A DNA stretch of 64,000 bases from Longimicrobiales bacterium (GCA_035764935.1 DASTYK010000034.1:1-64000), one strand, 5' to 3'. Positions 54,549 through 63,905 are shown, numbered from the stretch's first letter. Translations and numbers: made by a program. The notes: a model not told the origin generated them from the letters alone.

Positions 54549-56678
54549 TTGCGCAGTGTCCGCCTGATCCTGCCCGCTCTCGTGCTGCCCGCTCTCGTGC
54601 TGCTGAATGCCTGCACGGCACTCCAGCGGCTGACCGGTGGTGGCGCACCTCCCGAGACAGGGCAGTACACCATCCAGCGCGACGCGTGGGGCGTGCCGCA
54701 CATCCACGGGGCCACCGACGCCGCAGTGGCGTTCGGTCTCGGGTACGCGCAGGCAGAAGACGACTTCCGCCAGCTGGAGGAAGACGTCATGCATGCGATC
54801 GGCCGTGCGGCCAACCTGTACGGCGACGCGGCGCTGATGAACGACCTGGTCGTGGCCGCGTTCGAGATCCCGCGCCTCGCGCGCGCGGAGTACGCCCGTG
54901 AGCCGGAAGAGCGGCGTCGCGTGTGGGATGCATTCGTCGCGGGCATCAACCACTACCTGGCGACCCATCCGGACGTGCGGCCGCGCCTGATCGGCAGGTT
55001 CGAGCCCTGGCACCTGTTCGCTCTTGCGCGCGCGGTCCCCGTGGGCACGACCATCGACGGCGTCACGCTCGGAAACATCGACGCGGGTGCGCCTGTTCTC
55101 CCCGGCGCAGCAACAACGCTGGCGCGCTACGACACGACGTCCCAGGATCCCACAGCAGGCGGCAGCAACGCCTCGATTGCGCTGGCAATCGCGCCTGCAG
55201 CGACGCGCAACGGCCAGGCTCTGCTGCTGCACAGCCTCGACCGCTCATTCAACAACCCGGGCAGGCCCTACGAGGCCCACCTCCGCAGCGAGGAGGGCTG
55301 GCAGGTGAGCGGGTATGCGACGCTGGGCACGCCGGTGATCCGCGCCGGACACACCCGGCACCACGCCTGGGCGCATACCGAGAGCGCGAGCGACACACGC
55401 GACGCGTGGCTGCTTCGGTTCGATCATCCGACCGACTCGCTCGCCTGGCGCTGGAATGGGGAGTGGCGCCAGGCCGAGCTCTTCACCGACACGATTGCCG
55501 TGAACACCACGACGGGCGTGGTGCGCCGGCCGTACACGTTCCTGCGCACGGAGTACGGACCCGTGGTCGCGCGCGTCGACGGGAGCAGCGCGGTCGCGGT
55601 GCAGATCGCACGGATGCAGGAGGGCGGCGCACTGCAGCAGTGGTATGCCATGAACCGTGCGACGTCGCTGGAGGAGTTCCGTGGCGCACTCGCGCATACC
55701 GCGCTGGTCGGGCTCAATACGCTGTATGCCGACGCGTCAGGCAGCATCTACTACGTGCACGGCAGCGCGGTGCCGCGCCGTCACGAGGGGGTCGATCCAT
55801 CGAACGCGCTGGACGGCAGCAGTGCGGCGAGCGCATGGGACGGCTATCACAGACTCGAGGAGCTGCCGGAACTGCTCAACCCCGCGAGCGGCTGGATTCA
55901 GAGTGCGGGTGGCACACCTTTCCTCGCGACAGCCGCGGGATACAACGTGGATCGTGATCGGTACCGCCCGTACCTGGCACCCGAAGGCGACGCGCCGCGC
56001 GCGCTCCGCGCACGCCGAATTCTTTCCGGCAATGACGCCTGGACCCTGGAAGAGCTCGAAGCTGTCGCGTTCGATGTCGAGGTCGCGACCGCGGAGACAG
56101 CGATCCGGCGCCTGGTCGACGAGTACGAACAGCGAGGCGCAGTGGACCCGTGGGGCGTACTGCCCCTGGATGACGTGATGCATCGGCTGCGTGAATGGGA
56201 CAGGCAGGGGCGAATCGACTCACCGGAGATGACCTGGTTCGTCACCTGGCAGGAGCGACTGCGCAGTGAGACGGCCCGGCAGGATCGAGAGTGGCCGCTC
56301 ACGGACGCACTGCTCTGGGCACTGGAGCGCATCGAGCGACGCTGGGGCGACACGGCCGTCCCCTGGGGCACGCTCAACCGTCTCGCGCGCCCCGGCGCCC
56401 CGCGACCGGACAGCGCTGCGGTGGCATTGCCTGGGGGACCGGCGTGGACGGGCTCACTGTTCGGAGCCGCACCGGGTGCGCCGGGCTATGGGGACCTGCG
56501 CACCCTGGCGTCCGGTATCGCATGGAGCAGCGTCGTCGAGCTGGGCCCGCCGGCGCACTCGCGCAGTGTGGTGATCTTCGGGCAGAGCGGACAACCGGAC
56601 TCGCCCCACGTTTTCGACCAGGCCAGCCTGCTGGCGGAGGGCAGGATGAAGCCCGCGGCGGATTCGACGGCCTGGTAG
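54549..56678 (+). CDS. Penicillin acylase-family Ntn-hydrolase, lipoprotein
   Basis: A 709-residue secreted acylase. TTG 54549 is the start: GGAGG lies six bases upstream and the signal peptide begins at once. The lipobox is LLNAC; the sequence before it contains PALVL twice from an exact 15-bp duplication. The family self-cleaves to alpha and beta chains; the nucleophile is S206 at GGSNAS, the usual Gly-Ser-Asn start of the beta chain. Further conserved parts are RDAWGVPHIHGAT near the start and TEYGPVVA later. Relatives cleave penicillin G, N-acyl-homoserine lactones or lipopeptides; substrate unknown here. Confidence 0.87.
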   Translation: MRSVRLILPALVLPALVLLNACTALQRLTGGGAPPETGQYTIQRDAWGVPHIHGATDAAVAFGLGYAQAEDDFRQLEEDVMHAIGRAANLYGDAALMNDLVVAAFEIPRLARAEYAREPEERRRVWDAFVAGINHYLATHPDVRPRLIGRFEPWHLFALARAVPVGTTIDGVTLGNIDAGAPVLPGAATTLARYDTTSQDPTAGGSNASIALAIAPAATRNGQALLLHSLDRSFNNPGRPYEAHLRSEEGWQVSGYATLGTPVIRAGHTRHHAWAHTESASDTRDAWLLRFDHPTDSLAWRWNGEWRQAELFTDTIAVNTTTGVVRRPYTFLRTEYGPVVARVDGSSAVAVQIARMQEGGALQQWYAMNRATSLEEFRGALAHTALVGLNTLYADASGSIYYVHGSAVPRRHEGVDPSNALDGSSAASAWDGYHRLEELPELLNPASGWIQSAGGTPFLATAAGYNVDRDRYRPYLAPEGDAPRALRARRILSGNDAWTLEELEAVAFDVEVATAETAIRRLVDEYEQRGAVDPWGVLPLDDVMHRLREWDRQGRIDSPEMTWFVTWQERLRSETARQDREWPLTDALLWALERIERRWGDTAVPWGTLNRLARPGAPRPDSAAVALPGGPAWTGSLFGAAPGAPGYGDLRTLASGIAWSSVVELGPPAHSRSVVIFGQSGQPDSPHVFDQASLLAEGRMKPAADSTAW
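54573..54602 (+). repeat. 15-bp tandem duplication in the acylase signal peptide
   Basis: CCCGCTCTCGTGCTG occurs twice in direct tandem (54573-54587 and 54588-54602), encoding PALVL-PALVL. In frame, so it only lengthens the hydrophobic core. Confidence 0.85.
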
Positions 56679-56705
56679 GGCCGCCGGGTCCGCTGCGAGG
56701 AGTGG

Positions 56706-57431
56706 TCAGTCCAGCACGAACGTGCTGTGCACCGTGACGGTGATCTGCTTCTGTCGCGTGCCCGTGTTGTACATGCCGTATGCGGACACCTCGTTCGCAT
56801 ACGGCTCGTTGATCTGGAAGACTCCGGCCCGCGCGCTCACGATCGAGCCGACCTCCCGTTCGGCACTGCCCGCGATCTCGCTGGCACGGCGATGGGCGTC
56901 TCTGGTTGCGGCGGCGAGCAGGTCGTGCTTCAGCGAGTCCAGCCCGGAGTAGAAGTACTCGAGCTGTGAGCCCTGCATGACGACGCCGTCCCCGAGCAGC
57001 GTGCCCGGGTCCATGGCCCACCTCTCCACACCATCCACGTCCGAAGAGATCACGACGATTCCCTGGATGACCTGGTAGGAGTTGATGGTTCCGGTCTGGT
57101 TGTAGATCGGGTTCGCACTGACCGGTTGTGTGCTGACGGCACTGTCCGGAATGCCGGCGCCACTCAGCTGCGCACGCACACGCTCGACATCGCCTCGCAG
57201 CTGCGCGTACCCGCTCGGCAGCACCGCCGCGTCCACCGTGCGTGCCAGCGTGATCTGCCACTTGATGACGTCGGAGGTGAACCGCTCGCTGGCAGCGCCG
57301 ACGACCTGGACGGTGTCGCGGCTCGCACGGGAGCTGTGGAAGAAGGCGCCGAAGATCGTCGCCGCCAGCACCGCGCCGAGTGCGAGGATCGCTGCCGGGA
57401 GGAGGCGGGCGCTGCCGTTCTGGTTCGTCAT
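56706..57431 (-). CDS. SIMPL-domain (DUF541) protein
   Basis: A 241-residue envelope protein from ATG 57431, or 251 from ATG 57461; neither has a strong ribosome-binding site. One N-terminal helix (LLPAAILALGAVLAATIFGAFF) anchors it. The SIMPL domain follows, with VQVVGAASERFTSDVIKWQI at the start, a middle containing YNQTGTINSYQVIQGIVV and ending KQITVTVHSTFVLD. Known members are periplasmic or signalling-associated and oligomeric; the precise role is unknown. Convergent with the acylase gene. Confidence 0.8.
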   Translation of the reverse strand: MTNQNGSARLLPAAILALGAVLAATIFGAFFHSSRASRDTVQVVGAASERFTSDVIKWQITLARTVDAAVLPSGYAQLRGDVERVRAQLSGAGIPDSAVSTQPVSANPIYNQTGTINSYQVIQGIVVISSDVDGVERWAMDPGTLLGDGVVMQGSQLEYFYSGLDSLKHDLLAAATRDAHRRASEIAGSAEREVGSIVSARAGVFQINEPYANEVSAYGMYNTGTRQKQITVTVHSTFVLD

Positions 57432-57616
57432 GGAGAGGTGCTCGTTGAAATGGATCGCCACGAACGTGCGTGACGTGAAGTGCTACTGCGCCCGCGTCGC
57501 GTTCGTTCCGACCTGGCTTCCGGCCTGCTGACGCACCTGCTGATCGGCGCGAAACGTGCGGCCCGCCCGGCCGTAGGGAACAGGAATAAAGGGATCATCA
57601 GCCATGAGGAGGCAGT

Positions 57617-58123
57617 GTGGAACATACGGGTGGCAGCGGCGCGGGCTCGTCGGGTGAGCCAGGTGGCGCCGGCAGCACGGGAGGGATGGGTGGCGCAGGC
57701 GGGGCCGGTGAGCCCGGTGGGCCGGGGACGGCAGGGAGCAGCGGTGGCGGTGCGGGTGGCGAAGCACGGCGTGACCCGCTGCGCGACCTGCAGTCCCGGA
57801 TCGAGGCGGCAGTGGACGAGGTCCGGCCGAAGATCCGCAAGGCGCTGGAAGAGCTCGACAGCCGGGTGGACGAGGCGGTCGCAGACATCAGGCCGCGCGC
57901 ACAGAACGCGATGAAGGAAGTTCAGCCCAAGGTCGACCAGTTCGTGGCGGACATCCAGCCGCGGCTGGACAACCTGCTCGAGCGGCTGCAGTCCAAGATC
58001 AACGAGCTGCGTCGCGATCTCGACGAGCGGGCCACGCGAACGAGCGGCGGCAGCAGTCGGCCCACTGCGGGCGAGCTGCCGAGCGGCAACCCGTCCGAGC
58101 CAGGCCCGGACGGCATGCCCTGA
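57617..58123 (+). CDS. Gly-rich protein with seven 11-residue amphipathic repeats
   Basis: A 168-residue protein starting with GTG behind AGGAGGCAG. Residues 1-49 are almost all Gly, Ser, Ala and Pro. Residues 58-134 are seven exact 11-mers in tandem: LQSRIEAAVDE, VRPKIRKALEE, LDSRVDEAVAD, IRPRAQNAMKE, VQPKVDQFVAD, IQPRLDNLLER, LQSKINELRRD. Pattern: hydrophobic-x-Pro/Ser-basic-hydrophobic, like the 11/22-mers of apolipoproteins and some LEA proteins, which lie on membranes or lipids. No signal peptide, so probably cytoplasmic. The tail (135-168) is polar. No known family assignment. Confidence 0.72.
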   Translation: MEHTGGSGAGSSGEPGGAGSTGGMGGAGGAGEPGGPGTAGSSGGGAGGEARRDPLRDLQSRIEAAVDEVRPKIRKALEELDSRVDEAVADIRPRAQNAMKEVQPKVDQFVADIQPRLDNLLERLQSKINELRRDLDERATRTSGGSSRPTAGELPSGNPSEPGPDGMP

Positions 58124-58145
58124 AGACGGTTGCCGTTGATGAAGC

Positions 58146-58172
58146 GGGGCGCGGTCGTTCAGACCGCGCCCC
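58146..58172. terminator. Bidirectional hairpin between the 11-mer gene and rmuC
   Basis: GGGGCGCGGTC / GACCGCGCCCC (11 bp) with a 5-nt loop, between converging genes. Confidence 0.7.
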
Positions 58173-58182
58173 GTCGTCGTTT

Positions 58183-59679
58183 CTACAGTTCTGTCTGGAT
58201 GACCCGCGGGATGCTGGCCGGTGGCTCGTCCTCGTCGTGCATCACCAGGTCCGGCGCATTGAGCTGACGCGTCTGGTGATTGATCACCTCCACGGCATCG
58301 ATCTCCTCGCCGGTGCCCGCGCCCAGGCTGCGCAGTCTCCGTGCGGACGGCAGCACGCTGCGTTCCAGTGAGCCGACGGCCTTGTTGTACGAGCTCACAG
58401 CCCGTTCGAGGCCTCTGCGCATGCCCGTGAAGTGCTCGGCGAACGCACGCACACGCTTGTACAGCTCGGAGCCCGCCTCGCTTATCTGATGAGCTTCGCG
58501 GGCGATGGTTTCCTGGCGCCAGCCGAACGATACCGCCTTCAGAAGCGCGATGAGCGTCATTGGCGTGGCGATCAGCACCCGCTGCTGCACCGCGTTCTCG
58601 ATGAGCTGTGCGTCCGCTTCCAGCGCAGCGCTGTAGAACGCTTCGCCGGGAAGGAACAGCACCACGAACTCCGGGGATTCGGCGTGGAACTGTTCCCAGT
58701 ACGCCTTCTCGCCCAGCTTGCGGACGTGCGCGCGGATCTGCTGCGCGTGCTTGCGGAGGTGATCGTTGCGCGCCTGTTCGTCCGCCGCCTCGCGGGCATC
58801 CAGGTACGCCTCCAGCGGGACCTTGGCATCGACGACGATCACCTTCTCGTTGGGCAGCCGGACGAGCATGTCGGGCCGGAGCCTGCCGTCGGCGGTCGTG
58901 ATGCTTTCCTGCTCGGTGAAGTCGCAGTACTTCAGCATGTCGGCCATCTCGACGACGCGCTTGAGCTGGATCTCCCCCCAGCGGCCGCGCGTGGCGGGTG
59001 CGCGCAGCGCCTGTACCAGGTTGGCCGTCTGCGCATGGAGCTGCTGCTGCACCGCGTTGAGCTGGCGCACCTGCTCCGAGAGCTGATGGTAGGCCCCGGT
59101 GCGTGCGCGCTCCAGCTCGTTGATGCGCTGGTCGACCTTTTCGAGAGATTCGCGCAGCGGCTTCACGACCGAATCGATCTCGCGGGACTTGGTCTCGAGC
59201 TCGCCCTTGGCACGCTCCTGCTGCTTCTCGAGCGCAGCGCGCGCCAGCTCGAGGAAGGTCTGTGCGTTCTGGTTCAGTGCGTTGGACGACAGCGCCTTGA
59301 ACGAGTCCTCGAGTGATTTCCGGGCGCTCTCGAGGACGCCCAGCTTTTCGGCGGTGGCTTCACGCTCATGCGCGAGCTGCTCCTGCGCGCGCGACAGCTC
59401 GATGCGGGCGTCGGCCGAAACACGTTCCGCTTCGTGGAGCTGCTGTTCGCGCTCCCGCACGAGGCTCTCGAGGTCGCGCACGCGAGCCGCCGTCGCCTCG
59501 GCCGCTGAGCGCCGCTCCGTCTCGATGACCAGGGCGCGCTGCAGCTCACTGCGCGCCTGCTCGCGCCCGGCAGCGGCCGATTCCGCGTCGCGCAGCCGGC
59601 GCGACAGTACCAGCCACACGATGACGGCACCGGTGACCGCGCCGATTACGAAGAGGCCGAGAAGTGTGAGATCAACCAT
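58183..59679 (-). CDS. rmuC: DNA recombination protein RmuC
   Basis: A 498-residue protein. An N-terminal membrane helix (about 5-25) is followed by a long Arg/Glu/Ala coiled coil (about 30-190) and the RmuC domain (about 210-420): VQALRAPATRGRWGEIQLKR, PDMLVRLPNEKVIVVDAKVP, and later FVVLFLPGEAFYSAALE. The domain resembles restriction-endonuclease-like folds and limits inverted-repeat rearrangements in E. coli. The DUF4015 gene ends 6 bp upstream, so both are probably in one transcript. Confidence 0.92.
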   Translation of the reverse strand: MVDLTLLGLFVIGAVTGAVIVWLVLSRRLRDAESAAAGREQARSELQRALVIETERRSAAEATAARVRDLESLVREREQQLHEAERVSADARIELSRAQEQLAHEREATAEKLGVLESARKSLEDSFKALSSNALNQNAQTFLELARAALEKQQERAKGELETKSREIDSVVKPLRESLEKVDQRINELERARTGAYHQLSEQVRQLNAVQQQLHAQTANLVQALRAPATRGRWGEIQLKRVVEMADMLKYCDFTEQESITTADGRLRPDMLVRLPNEKVIVVDAKVPLEAYLDAREAADEQARNDHLRKHAQQIRAHVRKLGEKAYWEQFHAESPEFVVLFLPGEAFYSAALEADAQLIENAVQQRVLIATPMTLIALLKAVSFGWRQETIAREAHQISEAGSELYKRVRAFAEHFTGMRRGLERAVSSYNKAVGSLERSVLPSARRLRSLGAGTGEEIDAVEVINHQTRQLNAPDLVMHDEDEPPASIPRVIQTEL

Positions 59680-59685
59680 CGTTCC

Positions 59686-61089
59686 CTACTGTGCCGATCC
59701 CGGGGCCGTGCCGCTCACGCGTTCGCGCGCTGCACGCGCCCCCGCCGCATCGATCCGGTCGGCAAAGTCGATCAGGTCCTGTGGCGGCTCGAATGCTTTT
59801 GCCCGCGCGGCAGTCGTGCGATCGAAGGCTGCGGACAGGTGCTCGTAGCGCGACCCCGGGTGCCAGAAGATCCAGTCGTCGACGCCCACCGCGTACAACG
59901 CGTCGATCTGCGCTTTCGCCTGCTCCGGCCCGTAGCTGTACTCCTTGTCGATCCACGGCGCGTCGAACGCCTGCAGCCAGGGAACGACGCGCGCCGGCGC
60001 GACTCCGCTGTCCGCCAGCCGCTGCGCGCGCACCATGCCGGCGCCGACACTCTTGTACACCGTCTCGTAGGGCATCCGGTTCGGCGTCTTCACTCCGGGG
60101 AGATGCGTCGGGAGGTAGTGCGACGGATACACCATGGGCAGCACATGGTCCGCCGCGGCCAGCACGTCCTCCCACTGCTGCCCGATGTTGATGTCGCGAC
60201 CATCATTGGGCGAAAGCCCGAACACGTCGGCGGCGACGATCGCCCCGAGCGGATGCAGCCGCTCCCGCGCCAGCTCGAGGAACGCGACGATCGCTTCCGT
60301 TCGCGTGCCCGCCGCCCTGGGGTGCACCTGGTCCGGCAGACTCGGGTATGGCTCGGGGAAGCGGATGTAGTCGAACTGGATCTCGTCGAAGCCGGCCCTG
60401 GCCGCCTCCTCGGCGATCGACAGGTTGTAGTCCCAGACCGCGGACTCCCACGCGCTCACCCAGGTGTTGCCCGCCTTGTCTACCCACAGCTCCCCTTCCG
60501 GCGTGCGGATCGACCATTCCGGCCGCGCCCTGGACAGGATCGGGTCCTTGAACACGACGATCCGCGCGATCGCATGGATGCCGTGTGCATGCAGCGTATC
60601 CACGAACGCCGACAGGTTCCGGATCGTCTGCTCGCCCGGCTGCGCGAGCGCGGTCGGCAGCTCCAGCGTGGAGCGGTAGTGAATGCCCTTCTCGTCCTTC
60701 ACATCCACGACGAACGCATTCAGCTCGGTCGTATCCGCGAGGGCAAGCAGCGCCGGCAACCGGCGTGCGGAGCCGGCTGCGTACGCGTTCAGGTAGATGC
60801 CGCGGATCTGCGCCGGCGCGCCTCCCCGAACATCGCCCGCGGAGCGACCGGCGGCGTTCAGCTCCTGTGTCGTGGCAGCGACGGCAAGCCCGCCGGGAGC
60901 AGCATCGAGCTCCAGCGAATCCCCGGCCGCGGCAGAGCCCGCCGAGTCCCTGCCCGCGCCGGCGTGGTGCCCGGCCGGGCGCGTCGCGTCCGCTGCCTGC
61001 GCGGGGATCATCCCGGCGCGATCCGCCGGCGCTTCCGCGCATGCCAGCAGAATCGCGGCGGGCAGCAACATCGACCACCTGTGCTTCAT
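59686..61089 (-). CDS. DUF4015 putative glycoside hydrolase lipoprotein
   Basis: A 467-residue protein; ATG 61089 has an ACAGGAG site and a lipoprotein signal (MLLPAAILLACAEA). After a Gly/Ala-rich linker (to about 105) comes a TIM-barrel-like domain: RGIYLNAYAAGS, NAFVVDVKDEKG, AIARIVVFKDP, GFDEIQFDYIRFPE and HVLPMVYPSHYLPTHLPG. This is the DUF4015 putative glycosidase family; the conserved acidic residues in VDVKDE and FDYIRFPE are likely catalytic, which is inference. Its own sigma-70-type promoter overlaps the preceding gene stop. Confidence 0.82.
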   Translation of the reverse strand: MKHRWSMLLPAAILLACAEAPADRAGMIPAQAADATRPAGHHAGAGRDSAGSAAAGDSLELDAAPGGLAVAATTQELNAAGRSAGDVRGGAPAQIRGIYLNAYAAGSARRLPALLALADTTELNAFVVDVKDEKGIHYRSTLELPTALAQPGEQTIRNLSAFVDTLHAHGIHAIARIVVFKDPILSRARPEWSIRTPEGELWVDKAGNTWVSAWESAVWDYNLSIAEEAARAGFDEIQFDYIRFPEPYPSLPDQVHPRAAGTRTEAIVAFLELARERLHPLGAIVAADVFGLSPNDGRDINIGQQWEDVLAAADHVLPMVYPSHYLPTHLPGVKTPNRMPYETVYKSVGAGMVRAQRLADSGVAPARVVPWLQAFDAPWIDKEYSYGPEQAKAQIDALYAVGVDDWIFWHPGSRYEHLSAAFDRTTAARAKAFEPPQDLIDFADRIDAAGARAARERVSGTAPGSAQ

Positions 61090-61213
61090 ACAGCTCCTGT
61101 GGGCTGAGATCGCGCGCCTGTCACGCGTCCCGGGAGCAGGTCGGCTCCGCCGGCGGACGCGGTATCTCTCAGGGGAGGTCATGTGCGGCAGACGACTGCC
61201 GTGATGAATCTTA

Positions 61214-61242
61214 AATATATGTGTGACAATGCTCTATGTCAG
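61214..61242 (-). promoter_or_regulatory. Sigma-70-type promoter for the DUF4015-rmuC genes
   Basis: On the minus strand CTGACA (61237-61242), 17 bp, TATATT (61214-61219): five of six matches in each box. The half-sites TGACA and TGTCA (61224-61228, 61237-61241) form an inverted repeat with an 8-bp gap over the spacer, a possible operator. The -35 box overlaps the stop codon of the upstream GMC gene. Confidence 0.75.
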
Positions 61243-63329
61243 CCGGCCCCGTGCGTCCCGGAGGACCGGGAGCGATGGCGTTCCGCGATCCGGCCGGCGA
61301 TCACCGATGCCGCGGCCATGATCGTCCATTGCGGATTGACGCCGGGTGCGGTCGGCAGGATCGACCCGTCGACCACGTAGAGCCCCGGGACGCCCCACCG
61401 CTCCGCGTCCGGGGAGCAGCCGGACGCGGCGGGGTCCGTGCCGATGCGGCAGGTGCCGTTGACGTGCGCCGAGAAGAGTGAGAGCCGGTTCGGCTGCATC
61501 GAAGCCGCTTCCATCCACTCGAGGTCCCCCTCGGAGCGCAGCGGCGGGATCTCGTTGTGCACCGTCAGCACTTCGGTGGCACCGGCGGCGAGATGCAGAC
61601 GTGCTGCTGCGCGCATGCCGATCCGCAGCAGCTTCCACTCGTGCTCGCGTGCCGAGTACGAGATGCTGACTGCGCCGTTGCGGCGCACGCGCACGCTCCC
61701 GTTGGAGACGCCGGTCTCGTGGCCGTCACGCGTGAGCACGATCAGCGCTGCCGTGTGGGTGAAGCGGCTCATGCGGCGAGCGTGCTCGCTGCCGAAGCCC
61801 GGCGTGGCTACCGCGGCGAGTGCGGGGAGAAACGGGGGACACTCGATCCAGGTGCCGTAGCCGTCGTCGATGTCGTGGAATTCCGTGCAGAGGGAACTCT
61901 GCGGGATGCCCGCGGCCTGGTAGATCGTTTCCGGGTAGACTCCGGCGACAGCCGTTGTCGGATGCAGCCGGAGCCAGTCCCCGACGCCGTCGCCGCCGAG
62001 TCCGGAGCGCTGCAGCAACACCGGCGTCCCGACCGCGCCGGCGGCGAGGACGACGATGGGTGCGTCGATGGCGAGTGCGCGTCGCGTGTCACCCTGCGCG
62101 ATTGTCGCATGAATGCGCTTCAGCGGCGCGCGGCCGCCGCGCTCGCGCAGCTCGATGCGCTCCGCGCGCACGTCGGTGAGGATGCGGGCACCCGCACGCG
62201 CAGCGCGAGGCAGGTACACGGCCAGCGTGCTCTGCTTGGCGTGATAGCGGCAGCCGAGTCCGCACAATCCTGTGCGGATGCACCCCTTTGCATTGATGCG
62301 GGCGGCCGAAGCGCTCCAGCCGAGCCGCGCAGCGCCGTCCAGGATGATGCGGTTGCCGCGGTCGTGGGCATCCTCCGGCACGAGGCGCGCGTGCACCTCC
62401 CCGCCGACGTGCGCGAGAGCGGGCGCGAGTGAGCTGGCGCCGAGGAGCGATGCACCGTGCGCATGCTCCCATTCGTCCAGCACGCGAGCCGGCGGCTCCA
62501 GCATGAGCATCCAGTTCACGGTCGTGCCGCCGCCCAGGGTGCGGCCCTGCAGCAGTGCGAACGCACCGTCGTCCGTCAGCCGTGCCCCGCCATCCGCGTA
62601 GAGGCGGGCGGTCATGCGCCCCTCGTCCTCGTCCAGCTCGGCCGGCGCGAGGTAGCCGCCTTCCTCGAGGACGATGACGTCGAAGCCGGCCTCGGCCAGG
62701 CGTGCTGCGGCGACTCCGCCCCCGGCGCCACTGCCGATGACACACGCATCCGCACGCAGCACGGCGGCGTCGACCGTCCGTGCACTGCGAACGCCGGTCA
62801 ATGCGAGCGGCAGGTCGAGCTGCGGCTGCAGGGCGCCGCGCAGCACCGGCTCGTCGTCCCGGGTGGTACCTGCGAGCGGCCCCTCCCAGGGGAAGCGCGG
62901 CCCGCGCAGATGGTAGGGGCCGAGGTAGCCGATCTGCTGCTGGGCACGCGGCAAGGCGTACCAGCTTCCCAGGACGAGGCGACGAACGGCCTGGAAGACG
63001 CCGCGCTGCAGCGCACCCCGTGCATGTTCCCAGCGACGCAGGGCGGTGTCCTGCTGCTGCGGTGCCAGCGCATGGAACGGCCGGGGCGAGCCGCAGGCGA
63101 TCAGTGAAGCGAGGCGTGCACCGAGGAGCGCCAGCGCAACGTGCAGCCGGGAGAGCGAATGCTGGTCGAGCGCCGCGACACGCTGATCCAGCGACGTCTC
63201 GAGCTCCGCGGCCGACTCGTCCTCGATGTACGCCGCCGGCACGATGCGCCGCGCGGCCGCATGCAGCGTCGCGCGTGCACGCCGCGGCAGGCGGTCGACG
63301 CCAGCAGGTTCGGAACGTTGGACGCTCAC
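61239..63329 (-). CDS. GMC-family FAD oxidoreductase with an N-terminal gluconate-dehydrogenase-3-like domain
   Basis: A 696-residue protein. GTG 63329 overlaps the msrQ stop (GTGA). Residues 1-160 resemble the small subunit of gluconate 2-dehydrogenase (VDRLPRRARATLHAAARRIV). The FAD-binding motif VIGSGAGGGVAAARLAEAG is at about 195, then RTLGGGTTVNW, the Cys-containing CIRTGLCGLGCRYHAKQS, and the C-terminal GLYVVDGSILPTAPGVNPQW, where family members carry His/Asn catalytic residues. This arrangement is also seen in long-chain alcohol oxidases. No signal peptide is visible. Substrate unknown. Confidence 0.85.
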   Translation of the reverse strand: MSVQRSEPAGVDRLPRRARATLHAAARRIVPAAYIEDESAAELETSLDQRVAALDQHSLSRLHVALALLGARLASLIACGSPRPFHALAPQQQDTALRRWEHARGALQRGVFQAVRRLVLGSWYALPRAQQQIGYLGPYHLRGPRFPWEGPLAGTTRDDEPVLRGALQPQLDLPLALTGVRSARTVDAAVLRADACVIGSGAGGGVAAARLAEAGFDVIVLEEGGYLAPAELDEDEGRMTARLYADGGARLTDDGAFALLQGRTLGGGTTVNWMLMLEPPARVLDEWEHAHGASLLGASSLAPALAHVGGEVHARLVPEDAHDRGNRIILDGAARLGWSASAARINAKGCIRTGLCGLGCRYHAKQSTLAVYLPRAARAGARILTDVRAERIELRERGGRAPLKRIHATIAQGDTRRALAIDAPIVVLAAGAVGTPVLLQRSGLGGDGVGDWLRLHPTTAVAGVYPETIYQAAGIPQSSLCTEFHDIDDGYGTWIECPPFLPALAAVATPGFGSEHARRMSRFTHTAALIVLTRDGHETGVSNGSVRVRRNGAVSISYSAREHEWKLLRIGMRAAARLHLAAGATEVLTVHNEIPPLRSEGDLEWMEAASMQPNRLSLFSAHVNGTCRIGTDPAASGCSPDAERWGVPGLYVVDGSILPTAPGVNPQWTIMAAASVIAGRIAERHRSRSSGTHGAG

Positions 63330-63904
63330 GCTCGAGAGTGGCGCCGGCGTCGCTCGAGCGCAATGATGGCGCGCACGCCGAGGATGAGCGCGAGCGCGGC
63401 TCCGTAGGCAAGCGCGTCGCGCACGTCGGACTTGGACGCCAGCTTCCAGTAGAAGTGCAGCAGCGCGAGCGCTGTGGCCGGGTAGACCAGCATGTGCAGC
63501 CGCCCCCAGTTGCGGCCGAGCCGTCGGATCCATCCGCGCGTCGAGGTGACTGCGAGCGGCACGAGCAGCACCAGCGCCGTGAAGCCGACCGTGATGTAGG
63601 GTCGTTCCACGATGTCCTCCACGATGTAGTCCCACGCAAAGAACTGGTCGAGCACGACGTAGATCGTGAAATGCAGCAGCGCGTAGAAGAACGCGAACAG
63701 TCCCAGCGGTCGGCGCACGCGGATCAGCCAGTGCTGTCCCGTGATGCGACGCAGCGGTGTGACGGCAAGGGTGGCGATCAGGATGAGCAGCGCGGCGCGA
63801 CCGGTCTCATGGGTCAGTGTCTCGATCGGGTTGGCGCCGAGGCTGCCGGCAAACGCATCGATTGCCAGGCGGGCGGCCGGAATGAGGCAGACCGCCCAGA
63901 GCAC
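63326..63904 (-). CDS. msrQ: Heme-binding subunit of the MsrPQ methionine sulfoxide reductase
   Basis: A 192-residue six-helix cytochrome of the ferric-reductase-like family that passes electrons from the quinone pool to periplasmic MsrP. Heme His residues are seen in LFAFFYALLHFTIYV and in WGRLHMLVYPATALALLHFYW. GTG 63904 is the only good start after the msrP end; the reading frame also continues upstream through a 45-bp duplication. The preceding sequence ends in the C-terminus of MsrP, giving the standard msrPQ order. Confidence 0.85.
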   Translation of the reverse strand: MLWAVCLIPAARLAIDAFAGSLGANPIETLTHETGRAALLILIATLAVTPLRRITGQHWLIRVRRPLGLFAFFYALLHFTIYVVLDQFFAWDYIVEDIVERPYITVGFTALVLLVPLAVTSTRGWIRRLGRNWGRLHMLVYPATALALLHFYWKLASKSDVRDALAYGAALALILGVRAIIALERRRRHSRA

Positions 63905-63905
63905 T

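Noticed and set aside
59686-61182. Longer DUF4015 start upstream of 61089
   Set aside because: The extra 31 codons are Arg-rich and precede a good ribosome-binding site and lipoprotein signal at 61089.
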